A stretch of 64,000 nt of DNA from the NCBI RefSeq assembly GCF_022539315.1, contig NC_066315.1, positions 47,287,174 through 47,351,173 of the forward strand. The letters run 5' to 3'. The stretch is from Serinus canaria. Lineage: Eukaryota > Chordata > Aves > Passeriformes > Fringillidae. The translations under genes and the position numbers were made by a program. Position 1 is the first letter of the stretch. The number at the start of each line of letters is the position of its first letter. The notes beneath the pieces are model-generated. The model had not been told where the DNA came from, made no database searches, and was given only the letters and a program-made list of their open reading frames with translations. Positions 1 to 11,256 of the stretch are shown here, piece by piece.

Positions 1-342
1 CTCAATCAGAATGATGAAATAAGTAGTATCAGACACTTATTGATTAATTTATGCAATTTCTGCCATGACAATATCTACCATGTGCATTCTTGTTTAGGGA
101 AATGTGGGATAATATTTGAAATAGCTGGCAAGGGCATCTGGAATCAAATGCTGAAACAATTTGAATACTGGATTAAAAAAAAAGTACTAAAAGCTTAGCA
201 CTTGTTCTTGGCTTTTTCTTTTGTTGAAGGAACAGGTGTATTAGGTGATAGTGTGCTATGCAGAGTGCTTTCATTCTTTTTCCTCTTGAGTGTCTAAGAA
301 CATAAGTCTCATCTTTTATTTTTTTCTTTTTCCCCTGTTAAG
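1..342 (+). other. ANLN: ANLN intron (5' part outside the window)
   Basis: This is the end of an intron that begins left of the window. It finishes in a long pyrimidine tract at about 311-338 and the acceptor AG at 341-342. No exon or repeat is recognisable in it. Confidence 0.8.
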
Positions 343-565
343 GATCCAAACAATTTTTTAACGCTATCTTCAAGAGCCACTGCTCCCTGTTCTAAAGAAT
401 CTGAAGTACAGCAACGGCCAGCAGAGAATCCCTGCAGTCCTCGGAAGACTGAAGAGTGTACACAAACAGCGAAGTCAGCTTTACCTCAACCAGTTCAGTC
501 CAAAGCAGAGCCAGTCAAAGGAACACATGTGCAACTTGAACCTAAGGGTAAACCCACAACACCAG
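343..565 (+). CDS. ANLN: ANLN coding exon 1 in window (residues 1-75)
   Basis: The exon runs from acceptor AG 341-342 to donor GTAGG at 566, starting in phase 0 and leaving one base. It encodes a Ser/Pro/Lys-rich, poorly conserved, probably disordered segment with SPRKTEE and PKGKPTTPG. It was assigned by its strong splice sites and by exact phase continuity with the next, clearly anillin, exon. If the bird gene has the human exon count (24 as I recall), this is about exon 5. Confidence 0.88.
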
Positions 566-1457
566 GTAGGCTGTTATTTGGCTTCAGTAAATATTCATTC
601 AATGTGCTGTGTTGAAAACAACATACTAGTTAAGAATTTAAGGTACCATACCAGATAATACCTATTTCCAGCTGTAACTTGAATAAAATGCTAATGAGTT
701 CTGTGATAATGGTTTTAAGTTATACAGCTTCTGTATTTTGCAGGGGATTTTTTCTTAGACATGTTTTTAGTAACTCTTAAGAGCAAAAGCAGCCTAACAT
801 GTTAATTGAGATTATTCAAAATTTATTTCAGACTGTTTGGTACTGTATGTATCCATTTGATATAATGTTAAAAGCCTGCATATTTAGAAGAAATCGAAGC
901 TTGTTGCCACATAGGTGCTCTACCTTTGCGATGTCTTTATTTTCAGTGATAGCATTGATGTCAAAACAAGTGAACATCCTCAGTTTTAAATTCAATGGCG
1001 TGTTGTGTCAGGAACCTGGACTAATAGCTTGAACTCTTAAAAATGATGGCTAGAAAAGCAAGTTTTAGATATGCTGACAGTAACAGATAAGCTCAGTCAA
1101 GCAGGGTGGATGCCAAACAACATATCCCCCTCATGCACTAGAATGCTAATTTCTGTGAATGATGTAAGTGGGGCTGGTTGAAGAGGAAATTTGGAAAAGG
1201 CAAACCAGTTCAAATAACTGATGTATTACATATGGACTGTAGTAAAAGAGAGACATCTACTTGCTTTGATGTTCTGTTTTATTAACATTACTGTTATGAT
1301 TTGCATTTCAGGTTCAGTTTGTAAAAAGTGTAATGGAGTAAGAGCTGTAAAGGAGGCAGCTTAATTGCTTTACTGGGAACCTTCACCAGGATACAAAATT
1401 GCAGTGATTTCTTTAATTTTGAGAGTTTCTTTCAAAACAAAACAATTGTTCTTGTAG

Positions 1458-1651
1458 GGGGATCTGGAATTAAGCCCTTCCTGGAACGCTTTGGGGAGCG
1501 CTGTCAGGAGCGTAGTGCACGCAGCCCTGCTACGAATACTCCAGGGTGCAGAACACCCACTGTTACCCCAAATACAAGGACAATCCAGGAGAGGCTTCTC
1601 AAACAAAATGAAAATTCCTCTACTGCCAGTTTAGCACTTCAGCTTAAACAG
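1458..1651 (+). CDS. ANLN: ANLN coding exon 2 in window (residues 75-139), actin-binding region start
   Basis: The acceptor is AG 1456-1457 and the donor GTATG at 1652. The exon begins with [16 protein letters not shown], a signature block of vertebrate anillin, followed by a Thr/Pro-rich stretch and a helix with IQERLLKQ and LALQLKQ. This is the start of the F-actin-binding portion. The phase is 1 at entry and 0 at exit. Confidence 0.96.
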
Positions 1652-1779
1652 GTATGACTTGTTACGTTCATAGCTAGCTTATAAGCTTGGGGAAGGTTAT
1701 TACTGTTCTGCCCCTACCTGAGACATCTGAAATGTTGTGACACCTTAAGCTTTTCTCCCGTTTCCCTTCATTTGTTTAG

Positions 1780-1887
1780 GAACGTGAACGGGAACTTGCA
1801 TGCCTTCGTGGCAGATTTGATAGGGGCAATCTGTGGAGTGCGGAGAAAAGTGACAGTTCAAAGAGGAAGCTTCCAGAAGCTAAAATG
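1780..1887 (+). CDS. ANLN: ANLN coding exon 3 in window (residues 140-175)
   Basis: The exon has 36 whole codons between AG 1778-1779 and GTAATG at 1888. It reads [20 protein letters not shown], a conserved anillin motif in which the FDRGN-WSAEK run is the most constant part. It is phase 0 at both ends. Confidence 0.96.
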
Positions 1888-2365
1888 GTAATGTGTTACC
1901 TCATCAATGAAAATATGATACTTTGAAATGCTTTAACATATTCTGAATACAGTGTTAGATGTGGAAATGTATATAAGGGATAAAAACCTATGCTTTGGGA
2001 GTGCTTGGACTGGCAAGACCACTTGTCTAGTGACTTGTATAATTGTTAACAAATTATTAGTTTATTTACCTCCTGTAGAATTAACTAAGACAAGTGATAT
2101 TGCTTTGAGCCAATTGATTTATTTACTTTTTAATGATAAGTGTAGGGGGTTTTATGTTCTATAACTGCAAAAGCAAAAGAGCTCCTCATGCAAACATTTA
2201 ATATTTAATATTTACCCCTTCAGTTAAATATTTTGGATAAATAAATAGGGTACTGGAGAGGCAGCCTCTTTTTCCTAGCAGATGTTAAAAAGTATTTTTT
2301 TCTGTTAGTGTTTTAGTTGCTTTTAACATTACCTCCTTAATTCATTCTGGTTTTATTCTTGCCAG

Positions 2366-2486
2366 GAAAGCCAATCTCAGGACAGTCCAAAACATCCTCC
2401 TAGTTTGGAAGCCTCTGCTCTTAGATCATCAGAAGACACATCAGCAGGTGACAAGCCAGCAAAGTCTCCCAGCGTGGAGTCTTCAG
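2366..2486 (+). CDS. ANLN: ANLN coding exon 4 in window (residues 176-216)
   Basis: The exon lies between AG 2364-2365 and GTGAGA at 2487. It is a Ser/Asp/Lys-rich low-complexity linker (SQDSPKHPPS, DTSAGDKPAKSPSVESS) that diverges strongly from mammals. It is supported by splice sites and phase (0 in, 1 out) rather than by sequence identity. The SP motifs are typical of mitotic kinase targets, which is inference. Confidence 0.85.
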
Positions 2487-3338
2487 GTGAGAACTGCCAC
2501 AGTTTACCTGTGACTAGTGCTGGACAGGAGCACTGCACTTGATATTCATGAGCAGAGAAAGAGGCCAGTAACACTGATGTGTGGAACTGGACCTCTCCTT
2601 TGGTTACTGGTTATCTTATCTAAATCTTCTTATATGATAGTAGTACTCTGCACTCCTATACCACTTGGAAGGATGGCAAGGCAAGACTGTCTTTTTTTTT
2701 TTTTTCAGTTGATGTACCTTTGTTTCAAACTTTCATGGAGGTTAAAGGCAGGGAAGTGAATGAGAATTGTCAGTTACCTATTTAGTCTATCCTGTACCTG
2801 AGTAACCAAATTTCCACAAGATGCTATTGGGAGGGAACTCTTCCCTTGTCAGTATCCCTCTGTGATATTAATTCTTATGGTAGGACACCTGAAAGGATGC
2901 CAGGAGCACCTCACAATTCCTTTGTGGCGCTTACTGAGCAGAAGAATCTTCAACTCTCTGTGAAAAGTGTGAACTTAGTTAACGCTCTTCGTAGATTGTT
3001 CACTTGAAAGATGTATCAAATGTCCTTCTAGAAAAATTGGGTTTGCATGCAGTGGTTTGTTTAGTGAATTTTTTTGTTTGTCTTTTTAAAATTTTCCCTT
3101 TTTGCTCTTGAGTGTCTGCACTCTATGGTTTCAGCATTGTTTCTTGTAGTGTCAGTATTCTGATTATAATATAGAAGTCTAGACGTACAGGTTGTGGAGG
3201 GTATTCTAATGTTCTTTTTTTGACATGTGGCTAACTGGAATATTTAATCTGGTGGTCTTTTTGTTAATAAGACTTCTAAAATTCAATAACTAAAATAAAG
3301 GCTCCACATAATACTACTTTTCTTTGTAAATCCCTTAG

Positions 3339-3455
3339 ATACTTCTAAATGTGAAGAGACAGATAAACCCAGTCCTCTGAAGACTGCTGAGTCAAAGAGC
3401 CCTGTAAAAGCAATGTTTGTCTCAAAACTCGAACAACTTGATGAAAAACCAAAAG
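3339..3455 (+). CDS. ANLN: ANLN coding exon 5 in window (residues 216-255)
   Basis: The exon lies between AG 3337-3338 and GTTTGT at 3456, phase 1 to 1. It encodes another linker with KPSPLKTAESKSPVKAMFVS and KLEQLDEKPK. The SPLK block aligns loosely with the mammalian protein. Its length of 117 nt keeps the frame. Confidence 0.87.
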
Positions 3456-3969
3456 GTTTGTATTGAGTAGACTTATATAAATGACTTAGCTCTCTATGGC
3501 CCCTTGTCTAGGACAGCGTTAATAACCTTCAAGTCTGAACAATTAATTCAAATGAAAACGTTTGCTGATCCCCATGTGTTTTGTAATGAGATTTATATGA
3601 AACAAAGTAGGAAACTTCAGCTATCATACATAACCCTTCTCTCTTGACATTCAAGTCTTCAAGGAATATTAAAAAGCTCATATTAAAGGCTCATTGGAAA
3701 AGGATGGAAATAACTGCCCTACTGTTTGACTTGCAGTTAAGTTTCAAATGTATTTGAACTAAAAGGTTAAAATTTGTCTAAAATGTGCATCTATGTATTC
3801 CCTTTCTGCATTGATTATGCAGTATATGTACAAGTAGTATATTAAAATAGCCATGTAAGTGTACTTTCAGGTTTTATACGCCCAACTGCAAAAAGTGCTT
3901 TTTAATCAAGCTTGCTTGTTTATTGAGAGCCTTGATGCTACTAATATATTCAAAAATGTCACCCTTCAG

Positions 3970-4196
3970 ATGAAGTATACGAAGGCAAAATGCGTGTGGA
4001 TGATGAGATGAATAGCTCAAAAGTGATAAATGAGATTTTTGAAATTCTTCAAGAGGATGGTCCAGACATAGAAAAGCTGAAGAAAGAAATGAGCATGAGC
4101 CTGGAAGGTGAAAGTGATGAGGATGAGCAGGAAGAGTCACTGAACATTTCATCAATGTCTCTGTTAACACCTCTAGTGGAATCTGTTGGTTCAGAG
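3970..4196 (+). CDS. ANLN: ANLN coding exon 6 in window (residues 255-330), acidic segment
   Basis: The acceptor is AG 3968-3969 and the donor GTGAGA at 4197. It encodes the conserved MRVDDEMNSSKVINEIFEIL block, an acidic run (GESDEDEQEES) and LNISSMSLLTPL, all recognisable in anillin. A 120-codon open frame on the opposite strand here is only a shadow of this exon. Confidence 0.95.
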
Positions 4197-4721
4197 GTGA
4201 GAATTCAGGGAGGGTGGGGAAGGGCTTTTTTATCACACAGAGATGTCCAAATGGCTTGTGAGCTGTGATATTTTGTAATATTAGGATACGTGGGCAAATA
4301 AAGAAGTTACAAATGGTATTTTGCTAATGAAAGCATAATGAGGCAAAGTTATTTTTCTCTGAAATAGTGTAGCATATTGGATGCCCTGCTAAAGAAGTGG
4401 TCTGCTAAATTAAACTTGTTACTAGTACTGGACTTGCAATGGCATACATGCATACAGTGGAGTGACCGCTGATGAAAAATCTGAAGAGAAGTAATTATGT
4501 AACTGCACTGATTTGGAAGCTGAAGGTGGCATCTCATTGAGTTCAATAATCTGTTAGTGTCCTTAAATAAATAAACTTGCTCTATGTCCATACTTATAAA
4601 ATATCATCTGTTAAATAGTATTAAGCAAATTTCCTGTTTATATGTAAAACAAGTAAAGGAGAAAGAAAACAATATTATTATGTGAACAGATAGCTGTAAT
4701 ATGATGTTTTCTTTTCCTTAG

Positions 4722-4873
4722 GCCTTTGGTTCCCCTTCTAAGTCAACTGGGGAAGGTAGCAGTATCAGTGATGTCAGTCTGAAGTCTGAGAAGTTCCAAA
4801 GGACCAGAGTTCCCAGGGCAGAATCTGGAGACAGTATTGGCTCTATGTTGGAAGAGCGCAATCTTCCTTACAG
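4722..4873 (+). CDS. ANLN: ANLN coding exon 7 in window (residues 331-381)
   Basis: The exon lies between AG 4720-4721 and GTAATA at 4874. It ends the linker and carries [18 protein letters not shown], a strongly conserved anillin motif whose RAESGDS resembles a basophilic kinase or 14-3-3-type site (inference). It leaves two bases (phase 2) that join AG to T to make a Ser codon. Confidence 0.96.
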
Positions 4874-5178
4874 GTAATAAACACAACTCCCCACCCCTGA
4901 TTCTGTAAGTGTTCAAGTTAAAAGACTGGCTTTTTAAACTCTACTAATGATGCATACTATTCAAACTACAAATTAAGTTTTCTTTGCAAGATCTCAGCCT
5001 TTATCAAAGATTTTGTAGTCTTTTATGTTGCTTAAATTTAAAATCAGTTGTTAGAATGCTTTCTTTAATGCCATTTAGGCAAGTTGGAAAACTTCAATGT
5101 ATATTACATGCCTATGTATATATTAAAAAGAGCTTGGCACACCTGGTAAACATTTTGTGGGGTTTCCTTCTTTGAAAG

Positions 5179-5326
5179 TGTTGATGCATACAGATCCCAA
5201 AGATTTAAGGAAACAGATCGTCCTTCAATAAAGCAAATAATTGTTCGCAAAGAAGATGTGGCTTCCAGACTAGAAATGAGAAGAAATGGCCCATCTGATC
5301 AAATCAACATCAAAAAGAAAATGCAG
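5179..5326 (+). CDS. ANLN: ANLN coding exon 8 in window (residues 381-430)
   Basis: The acceptor is AG 5177-5178 and the donor GTACCT at 5327. It encodes [20 protein letters not shown] and [12 protein letters not shown], near-identical to mammalian anillin, then a basic stretch leading into the Rho-binding helices. It exits in phase 0. Confidence 0.97.
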
Positions 5327-5980
5327 GTACCTAATATGCTTCTTAAAATCCTTTTTCTAATCTACTGTTTCCAAATTTAATTGCCCCTATGAATGTCCAG
5401 GGCATTAACATACTGCTTAAATCTGCAAAATAAGGTTGTTAGGTTATTTCTATTTTGCATAAATATCTAATGGTAGGGAATGATGATGCATAATTTGAAC
5501 AGCTAATGCGTCTCTTAAAGAAATCATGTTATAGATGAAGTCTTGAGAGAACAAGCCATTATTTTGAGAAGGAGACGGAGAATCTATGTCTTAGCACTGC
5601 CTTTAAATTAGGCAGAATTTGTAACTACGTACTTTCAGTAGGTAATATTCTGGTCTTTTCTAGTGCTTTGTTCATCTCTATTGCTGAATTTATGGTTAGT
5701 GCTGCTGCCCCTGGTGAAGGGAAGACTAGACAGGATATGGAACGTACAATATTGCTGTCTTTCACTCCCCATCATACCTCTGAGATCAAAAGTTGTGCTG
5801 CAATGTTCTTTTGCTGAAGCAACAGTTAACTGCAAGTCTTTTGTAGTTTGCTGTCTAAAGGATCTGATTTTCTTTTGAAGCCTTGCTCCCCAAAAAGGCT
5901 CATCTAGAGACATTTCCTTCTTTGAACGCAGCACTAGATCTCTCTTCTTGATAATTATTTTTACTATTTGTTTTCTCTAG

Positions 5981-6116
5981 GAACTGAACAATGAGATCAA
6001 CAGGCAACAGACAGTGATTTATCAAGCCAGTCAAGCTCTGAACTGCTGTTTTGATGAGGAACATGGAAAAGGGTCACAAGAAGAAGCAGAGGCAGAGAGA
6101 CTTCTCCTCTTTTCAA
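5981..6116 (+). CDS. ANLN: ANLN coding exon 9 in window (residues 431-476), Rho-binding helix
   Basis: The exon lies between AG 5979-5980 and GTAGGT at 6117. It encodes [20 protein letters not shown] followed by [20 protein letters not shown], the first helix of the anillin-homology Rho-binding hairpin. This is the part that contacts active RhoA in the known family structure. It exits in phase 1. Confidence 0.97.
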
Positions 6117-6441
6117 GTAGGTTTTTTGACTCAAGTTCAGTTCTTTGTAATGAACATTTTGACAAGGATCATAATTTCTTCCTCAAGCATTTATTGTGTT
6201 ACCTTGTGGCCATTTATTAATAGTTCCTCTGGAGAAAACAGGATAGTATCTGTTCTGTCTCAGATCATTTTATAGGCAAGAGGACATTGTCGCCCTGGAC
6301 ATTTTTGTATCTTTTTTGACCCTTAAATATTAATCATTTTACAGTGTAATGGAAATATAAGTTGTATTTTACATACTTAAGGCAGAAAAATTTGTTCAGT
6401 AATTTTTCTTCTGTAGAACTGTAATTAATTTCTTTGTGCAG

Positions 6442-6624
6442 CTGAGAAGAGAACTGCTTTATTGGAAGAATTGAATAAACTGAAGAGTGAGGGACCACAT
6501 AATAAAAGAAATAAAGCTGCTTCTACATCCGCTGAATTTGCTCCCTCCAGGGGATCTGTTTCCATTTCAGAAATGCGTCTACCTCTAAAAGCAGATTTTG
6601 TATGTGGTACAGCTCAAAAGCCAG
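6442..6624 (+). CDS. ANLN: ANLN coding exon 10 in window (residues 476-537), hairpin end and C2-like start
   Basis: The acceptor is AG 6440-6441 and the donor GTAAAA at 6625. It encodes [18 protein letters not shown] (second helix), a linker, then [20 protein letters not shown], the first strands of the C2-like fold that helps hold anillin at the membrane. It is phase 1 to 1. Confidence 0.97.
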
Positions 6625-7191
6625 GTAAAACTAGCAAACAAAAGCTTTATTTCTTTTCTCTTCCTTCCTCATTCTCCCAACATGTATTTCTGGTTCATTC
6701 TCCTTGGGTTTTGGTTTTTTTGTCTTCTGCTTTGATGTTCTCAGAAATCTAGAGGTAATGAAAATTTAGCTGTTGTCTTCAGTTCATCTCCTTCTGACTG
6801 ACTTTTCAATGTTTCAGTGAAAGCTGATGTGTGGTTAAACTGGCAGACCTAAGTAAAATAAATAAGTAATAAGTAAAATAACTAAGATTATCTGCTGATC
6901 TGACTGGAAGTTCCTTTCCCCTTTCATACACTGGTTAGTGTAGGTCTGGCCTGAGATGCCCCAGGCAGTAAAGCAGTTGCTGTGGATCCTGTGGAGACAA
7001 TTTTACTAGTAGACACAGCATAAAGAAAATAAAATTGTTTTAAGATTAAGTTTATAAGCAAGTCTCAAATGTAACTAAATGTTTTAAGAAGGGTGAAACA
7101 GAGTTGTGCTTAATAGCAATGCAGTACTTGAGGATTTTTTTAGGTACTTGGAGTCCTCTGGCTAACCAAACCATCTGATGTGTACTTACAG

Positions 7192-7318
7192 AAGCAGGAA
7201 ATTACTACTATGTAATAATACTGAGATCTGGAGCAGAAAACATGGTTGCAACTCCATTAGCAAGTACTGCCAGTTCCCTGAATGGAGATGCTCTTACTTT
7301 TACTACGACATTTACTAT
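7192..7318 (+). CDS. ANLN: ANLN coding exon 11 in window (residues 537-579), C2-like core
   Basis: The exon lies between AG 7190-7191 and GTAAGT at 7319. It encodes [20 protein letters not shown] and [15 protein letters not shown], the most conserved core of the anillin-homology region. It exits in phase 2, with AT joining G to make Met. Confidence 0.97.
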
Positions 7319-8017
7319 GTAAGTATAAAGAAACTCTTGAACCAGTTTTAACTCTGGTGGAGCATGCATAAAAACATTTGTAGTCTTAGTTATAAGAATG
7401 TCATGTTCTGCAACAAAGTGTGGAGAGATTTTGTGGTGTAGCTATTTCCTTCTTCAAAAAATAGCTGGAAGGCACTTCTTTCAAAAGAGCAACCTAGACT
7501 TATTCAGCCATCCATCAGCTATATTCTCTCTTTCTCAAAGGCATTTTCTGCCTTTTGTTCTCTCCTGGAACACCTGCAATGACAGACGGATTACTGTGCC
7601 TGAGATGTGTTTTTCTCTTTTTCAGCAGCTAACATTTTATATAGCTATTTGGTTTTGGTATCTGGGAAAATAGTGCTCTTATAACTATAAATTCAACTCT
7701 CACATGTCAGATAAAAAGGCATTGTGAGTTCAAATGGCTGTTTGCTAGTAAGTCTTCAAAATAAATAAACAAACTCAGTTTTTGAAGTTCAGCTGTACTT
7801 AGATTTTCACTTAAAGCTATTTACTCGAAAAACCCAATCTGTGACAGGGGAGGGTGCAATCTGAGAAATGGTGGATGCACATTATCTGCCTCTTGTACAT
7901 TATCTCCCCTCCTCTTTTCTGAGTTCCAGAAAGTATTTTTAAATAGTAATACACTAAAATCTTCTTGCTCCTTGGACAGTTATAAGGAGCAAAAGGAGGG
8001 AAGAAGTAAAGACTAAT

Positions 8018-8092
8018 TTAAAACCCAACAAAACTAACAAAAACAAACAAACAAAAAACCCTAAAACTCTGCCACAAACAAAAACAAAACCC
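8018..8092. repeat. A-rich (CAAA)n-like low-complexity tract
   Basis: Repeated AACAAAAACAAACAAAC-type units in an ANLN intron, just before exon 12 in the window. Confidence 0.75.
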
Positions 8093-8137
8093 TTTTTGCT
8101 TCAGTTTGTTTAACTTGTTTTTTCTTCTTCCCTTTAG

Positions 8138-8186
8138 GCATGATGTGTCAAATGACTTTGAAATAAATATCGAAGTTTACAGTTGG
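8138..8186 (+). CDS. ANLN: ANLN coding exon 12 in window (residues 579-595)
   Basis: This short 49-nt exon lies between AG 8136-8137 and GTATGT at 8187. It encodes HDVSNDFEINIEVYSW, clearly the C2-like strand of anillin. The following intron is only 79 bp. Confidence 0.95.
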
Positions 8187-8265
8187 GTATGTATCAGTTC
8201 CTGTGAAGAGGAGGTGTAAGGGAGAATGATGTGCTGTACTTTCTCAATACCTTTTTGCCTTACAG

Positions 8266-8322
8266 GTGCAGAGAAAAGAAGGTACAAGCACTGATAAAAG
8301 GAAAAAGACAAATAAATCTAAG
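8266..8322 (+). CDS. ANLN: ANLN coding exon 13 in window (residues 596-614), basic loop
   Basis: The exon has 19 whole codons between AG 8264-8265 and GTAAAT at 8323: VQRKEGTSTDKRKKTNKSK. The basic run KRKKTNKSK matches the position of the C-terminal nuclear-localisation signal proposed for human anillin, so the nuclear role is inferred from family knowledge. Confidence 0.95.
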
Positions 8323-9708
8323 GTAAATGAAACCTGAAAATCAGTAATGTAATGTTTCAACAGAAGGTGTACTAGCAAAACTGACTGATAGTCTTACACA
8401 ATCTGTTGCTCGCTTTTACTGCCTTCTTGGAACATCTGCCATGACAGATGGATTATGGAGACCTACAGCAATTAGTAGATTGGACCTGCAGCACTTGGTT
8501 GAGTCTGAAATATATTGGTGGGGAAGAAGTCTTACTAGTTCTACAAAATGCTATGCTTTGCAGACAATTTTTTGTTAGGTGCGGGGCCTCCAATAGTGGT
8601 TTATTGCCTTTTTTCTCCACTTCAGTTAAATTATGCCAGTCGATATGCCCTACCCTGGAGTTTGGTTTGTCTTTAAAGTTTTCTTGATCAACTAACAACT
8701 CCTCTTTATACCCAGTATTAAGTATAAGCACTAGATGCTTACTTTTTAAAGCAAACATTGTTTTAATAAGTGTGTGCATATCAAGTGTTTGTGCTTCTTT
8801 AAGGATATGTGAAGATATGTAACCCTAAACAAGCCTTTTTGGAGGTGGTTTGGGTTTTTTTTTTTGTGGTGGTTTGTTTATTTTGGATTGCTTTTGGGGG
8901 TGTGTGTGCTTTTCTTCTTTTCATTCTAATAGAGCACACAGTGAATTAATGGCTTCAGGTCTGATTTCCTCCTTGACATGATATCTGTCACTTGGTAAAA
9001 CCAGGAAACTTGAGTGTCTTTCAAAACAGCTGGAATGAGTACTTAAGTCCCGTGTCTGCAAGCAGAAATAGGAAATTTCTTTGTTCTTTGATTTGGCCCA
9101 GTAAAAGCTTCCACCTATTTTCTAATAAAAATTTCAAGTACCAGGGTTCACTTCTCCTATGCTGTAGTTTAAAGGAATTTTTACTTAAAACTGAATGATT
9201 TCATGCTACTGTGGGTAAGTTGCTGATATGAGGTTATAGGTTTGCCAGTGGCATCCTATATCTGCTTTTTGACAAGCTACTTTGACTTTCAACCTCAATA
9301 AGAGTACATAACTCCAGTTTGTGTTTACTATAGTCTCACTTAAACTTTGAGATTTTAATTTGAAAATAATGACGTATAACAGCAGTATATTGAACATATC
9401 CTTACTTTTATTGTTAACTCTTACCTGTAGTTTAGCAAATGTAACTTTGAAATCCCATTACATAGGAAAAAAGGCCTACTAAGATTGGTTTTGACTGGAC
9501 GTAATATATCTCAGTGGAAGAAATGCTACACAGCAAAGAAATAATTAATGCAGGAAAGTTAAAGCAGAAAACCAAAGACTTACTCATAGTAATGAGTACC
9601 CATTCAAAATTTGAGATAAGCCTTTGTAGTTTCACTGTCTAGTTCTCCTGCAAATGTGCTGGACAAGTTCAGTAGTAAATGCATTTATCTTCTTGTCTTC
9701 TTTTGTAG

Positions 9709-9747
9709 GTTATTACTCCAAAGAGATTATTAACATCTATTACCTCG
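9709..9747 (+). CDS. ANLN: ANLN coding exon 14 in window (residues 615-627), 39 nt
   Basis: The exon has thirteen codons (VITPKRLLTSITS) between AG 9707-9708 and GTAAGC at 9748, almost identical to mammalian anillin. Both borders are phase 0, so skipping it would keep the frame. Confidence 0.95.
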
Positions 9748-10094
9748 GTAAGCATGAATGTAATATTGTAACAAGATCTGACTATGTCCCCTTCCAAAGG
9801 GAATGTTCTCACAGATTAAGGCTGTGCCCATAATAGATTCTTTCTGTTCCTTATGTAAGGCTCCATAAATTGTCCAGTTTTCTGCCAAATTTTTCAATCA
9901 GCTCAAGAAACAGCTCTGTTACATATATAATACTGGAAATATGCATCTATTTGGACTGTCTTTTTGATTTTTTTTCTATTTGATTGGCTCTTTAAAAGTA
10001 CTTAAAATCTAATTTCTTTTTACCTTGGATTTGTCTTTAGTAGAAACTGTCAGAAGTACTTTTTCACTAAGCTTTTATATCTCTCTCTTTCTAG

Positions 10095-10116
10095 AAAAGC
10101 AACCTTCTTACTCCAG
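10095..10116 (+). CDS. ANLN: ANLN micro-exon 15 in window (residues 628-635), 22 nt
   Basis: This is a 22-nt micro-exon (KSNLLTP plus one base) after the pyrimidine-rich acceptor ending AG 10093-10094, with donor GTAAGT at 10117. It is needed to restore phase between its neighbours: phase 0 enters and phase 1 leaves. KSN is conserved with mammals and the rest is variable. Confidence 0.92.
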
Positions 10117-11143
10117 GTAAGTAGAGTCTAAACATCTTATGCCAGGATGAATAATCTACACTTGCTGTCAAAACTACTATATCAATAAATAACACTTGTA
10201 ACAGATGACAATTTGTGAGTAATGAACACTAAATTTTCCAGCCCAGAAACTGGCCCTGTGCTTATTATGTTACCGTTATGTTCCACAGAAGATATCTTTA
10301 CAAAATCAGAACTAAAATGTGGTATCAGATACCCATGGTTTACACTTTTTTTTCCTGAAAGTATGAATTCAAACTTATTTAATGATTTTAAAAGTAGAGA
10401 ACTAGAGTCTGCTGTCAATGAAGTAATAACAGAATAATTTGAAAATATGAACAGATCCTAAAATATTGCTTGTGTGTAGTGTTTTGTATTATATATTTAT
10501 ATATAAAAACATGTATAAACTTGTTTATATATTTTTGACTCTTGACAGAGCAAAGCAGCACCTCTAAGTGTTTTTCTAAGTATATAAAAACATTATACAC
10601 TTATCTGACTACAGTATGTGATACATGAGCTAGCTTTAGCAGAAATTTCTGTAACAGTAGCTCATGATCTAAATCTGGAATGTGTATCATGCTGCTGCTA
10701 CTAGTAAAATTCCTGAGCTACAGTGTCTGTTTCTCCTGTCTGTTTCTCCTGATATAAGTGCAAAGGAAAGGCATACAGGTTCTGGAAGATTGCAGTGTGT
10801 CACTTGAGAAGAGGTTAAGAGATAGAAAAGTCACATTCCTACTGCAGGGCATGTGTGCTTTGTGGTGTGCCCCAGTATGCTCTCCATCTCCCTGAGACTT
10901 AAAATGCTTTGTGGATGTTTTCAAACCTTGTTTCTGAAAGAAGAGATCTGCTGAGGAGGAATGGTGTGTGTCAAGATTGTCTCTGAATGTGCTGCTGGGC
11001 TGGGCTGCCCTGCAAAGAGCACTTCTCTTGGAGTACTGAGCAGGGCATGCATGCAGTAGTGCAAATAAAGTACTTTTCTTTTAAGCCTAGCAGCATCCTG
11101 GTTGTGTGTTTTGGTATGACTTCACTTTAACTTTTCTCCACAG

Positions 11144-11256
11144 CCATGGCTAGTCCAGGTGGCCCAAATGCCATACGCAGTACAAACTTCATCCTTGTTG
11201 GATCCCACAAGTTATCGCTGTCTTCTGTGGGAAATACCAAATTTGCACTGGACAAG
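11144..11256 (+). CDS. ANLN: ANLN coding exon 16 in window (residues 635-672)
   Basis: The exon lies between AG 11142-11143 and GTAATA at 11257. It encodes [20 protein letters not shown] and [16 protein letters not shown]2-like strands well conserved in anillin. It exits in phase 0. Confidence 0.97.

Noticed and set aside
1312..1363. Possible extra ANLN exon after TTTCAG at 1,306-1,311
   Set aside because: The frame is not needed: exon 1 joins exon 2 at 1,458 in the right phase, and this stretch soon reaches a stop.
3874..4236. 120-codon open frame antisense to ANLN
   Set aside because: It is the mirror of ANLN coding exon 6, whose sense frame matches anillin.
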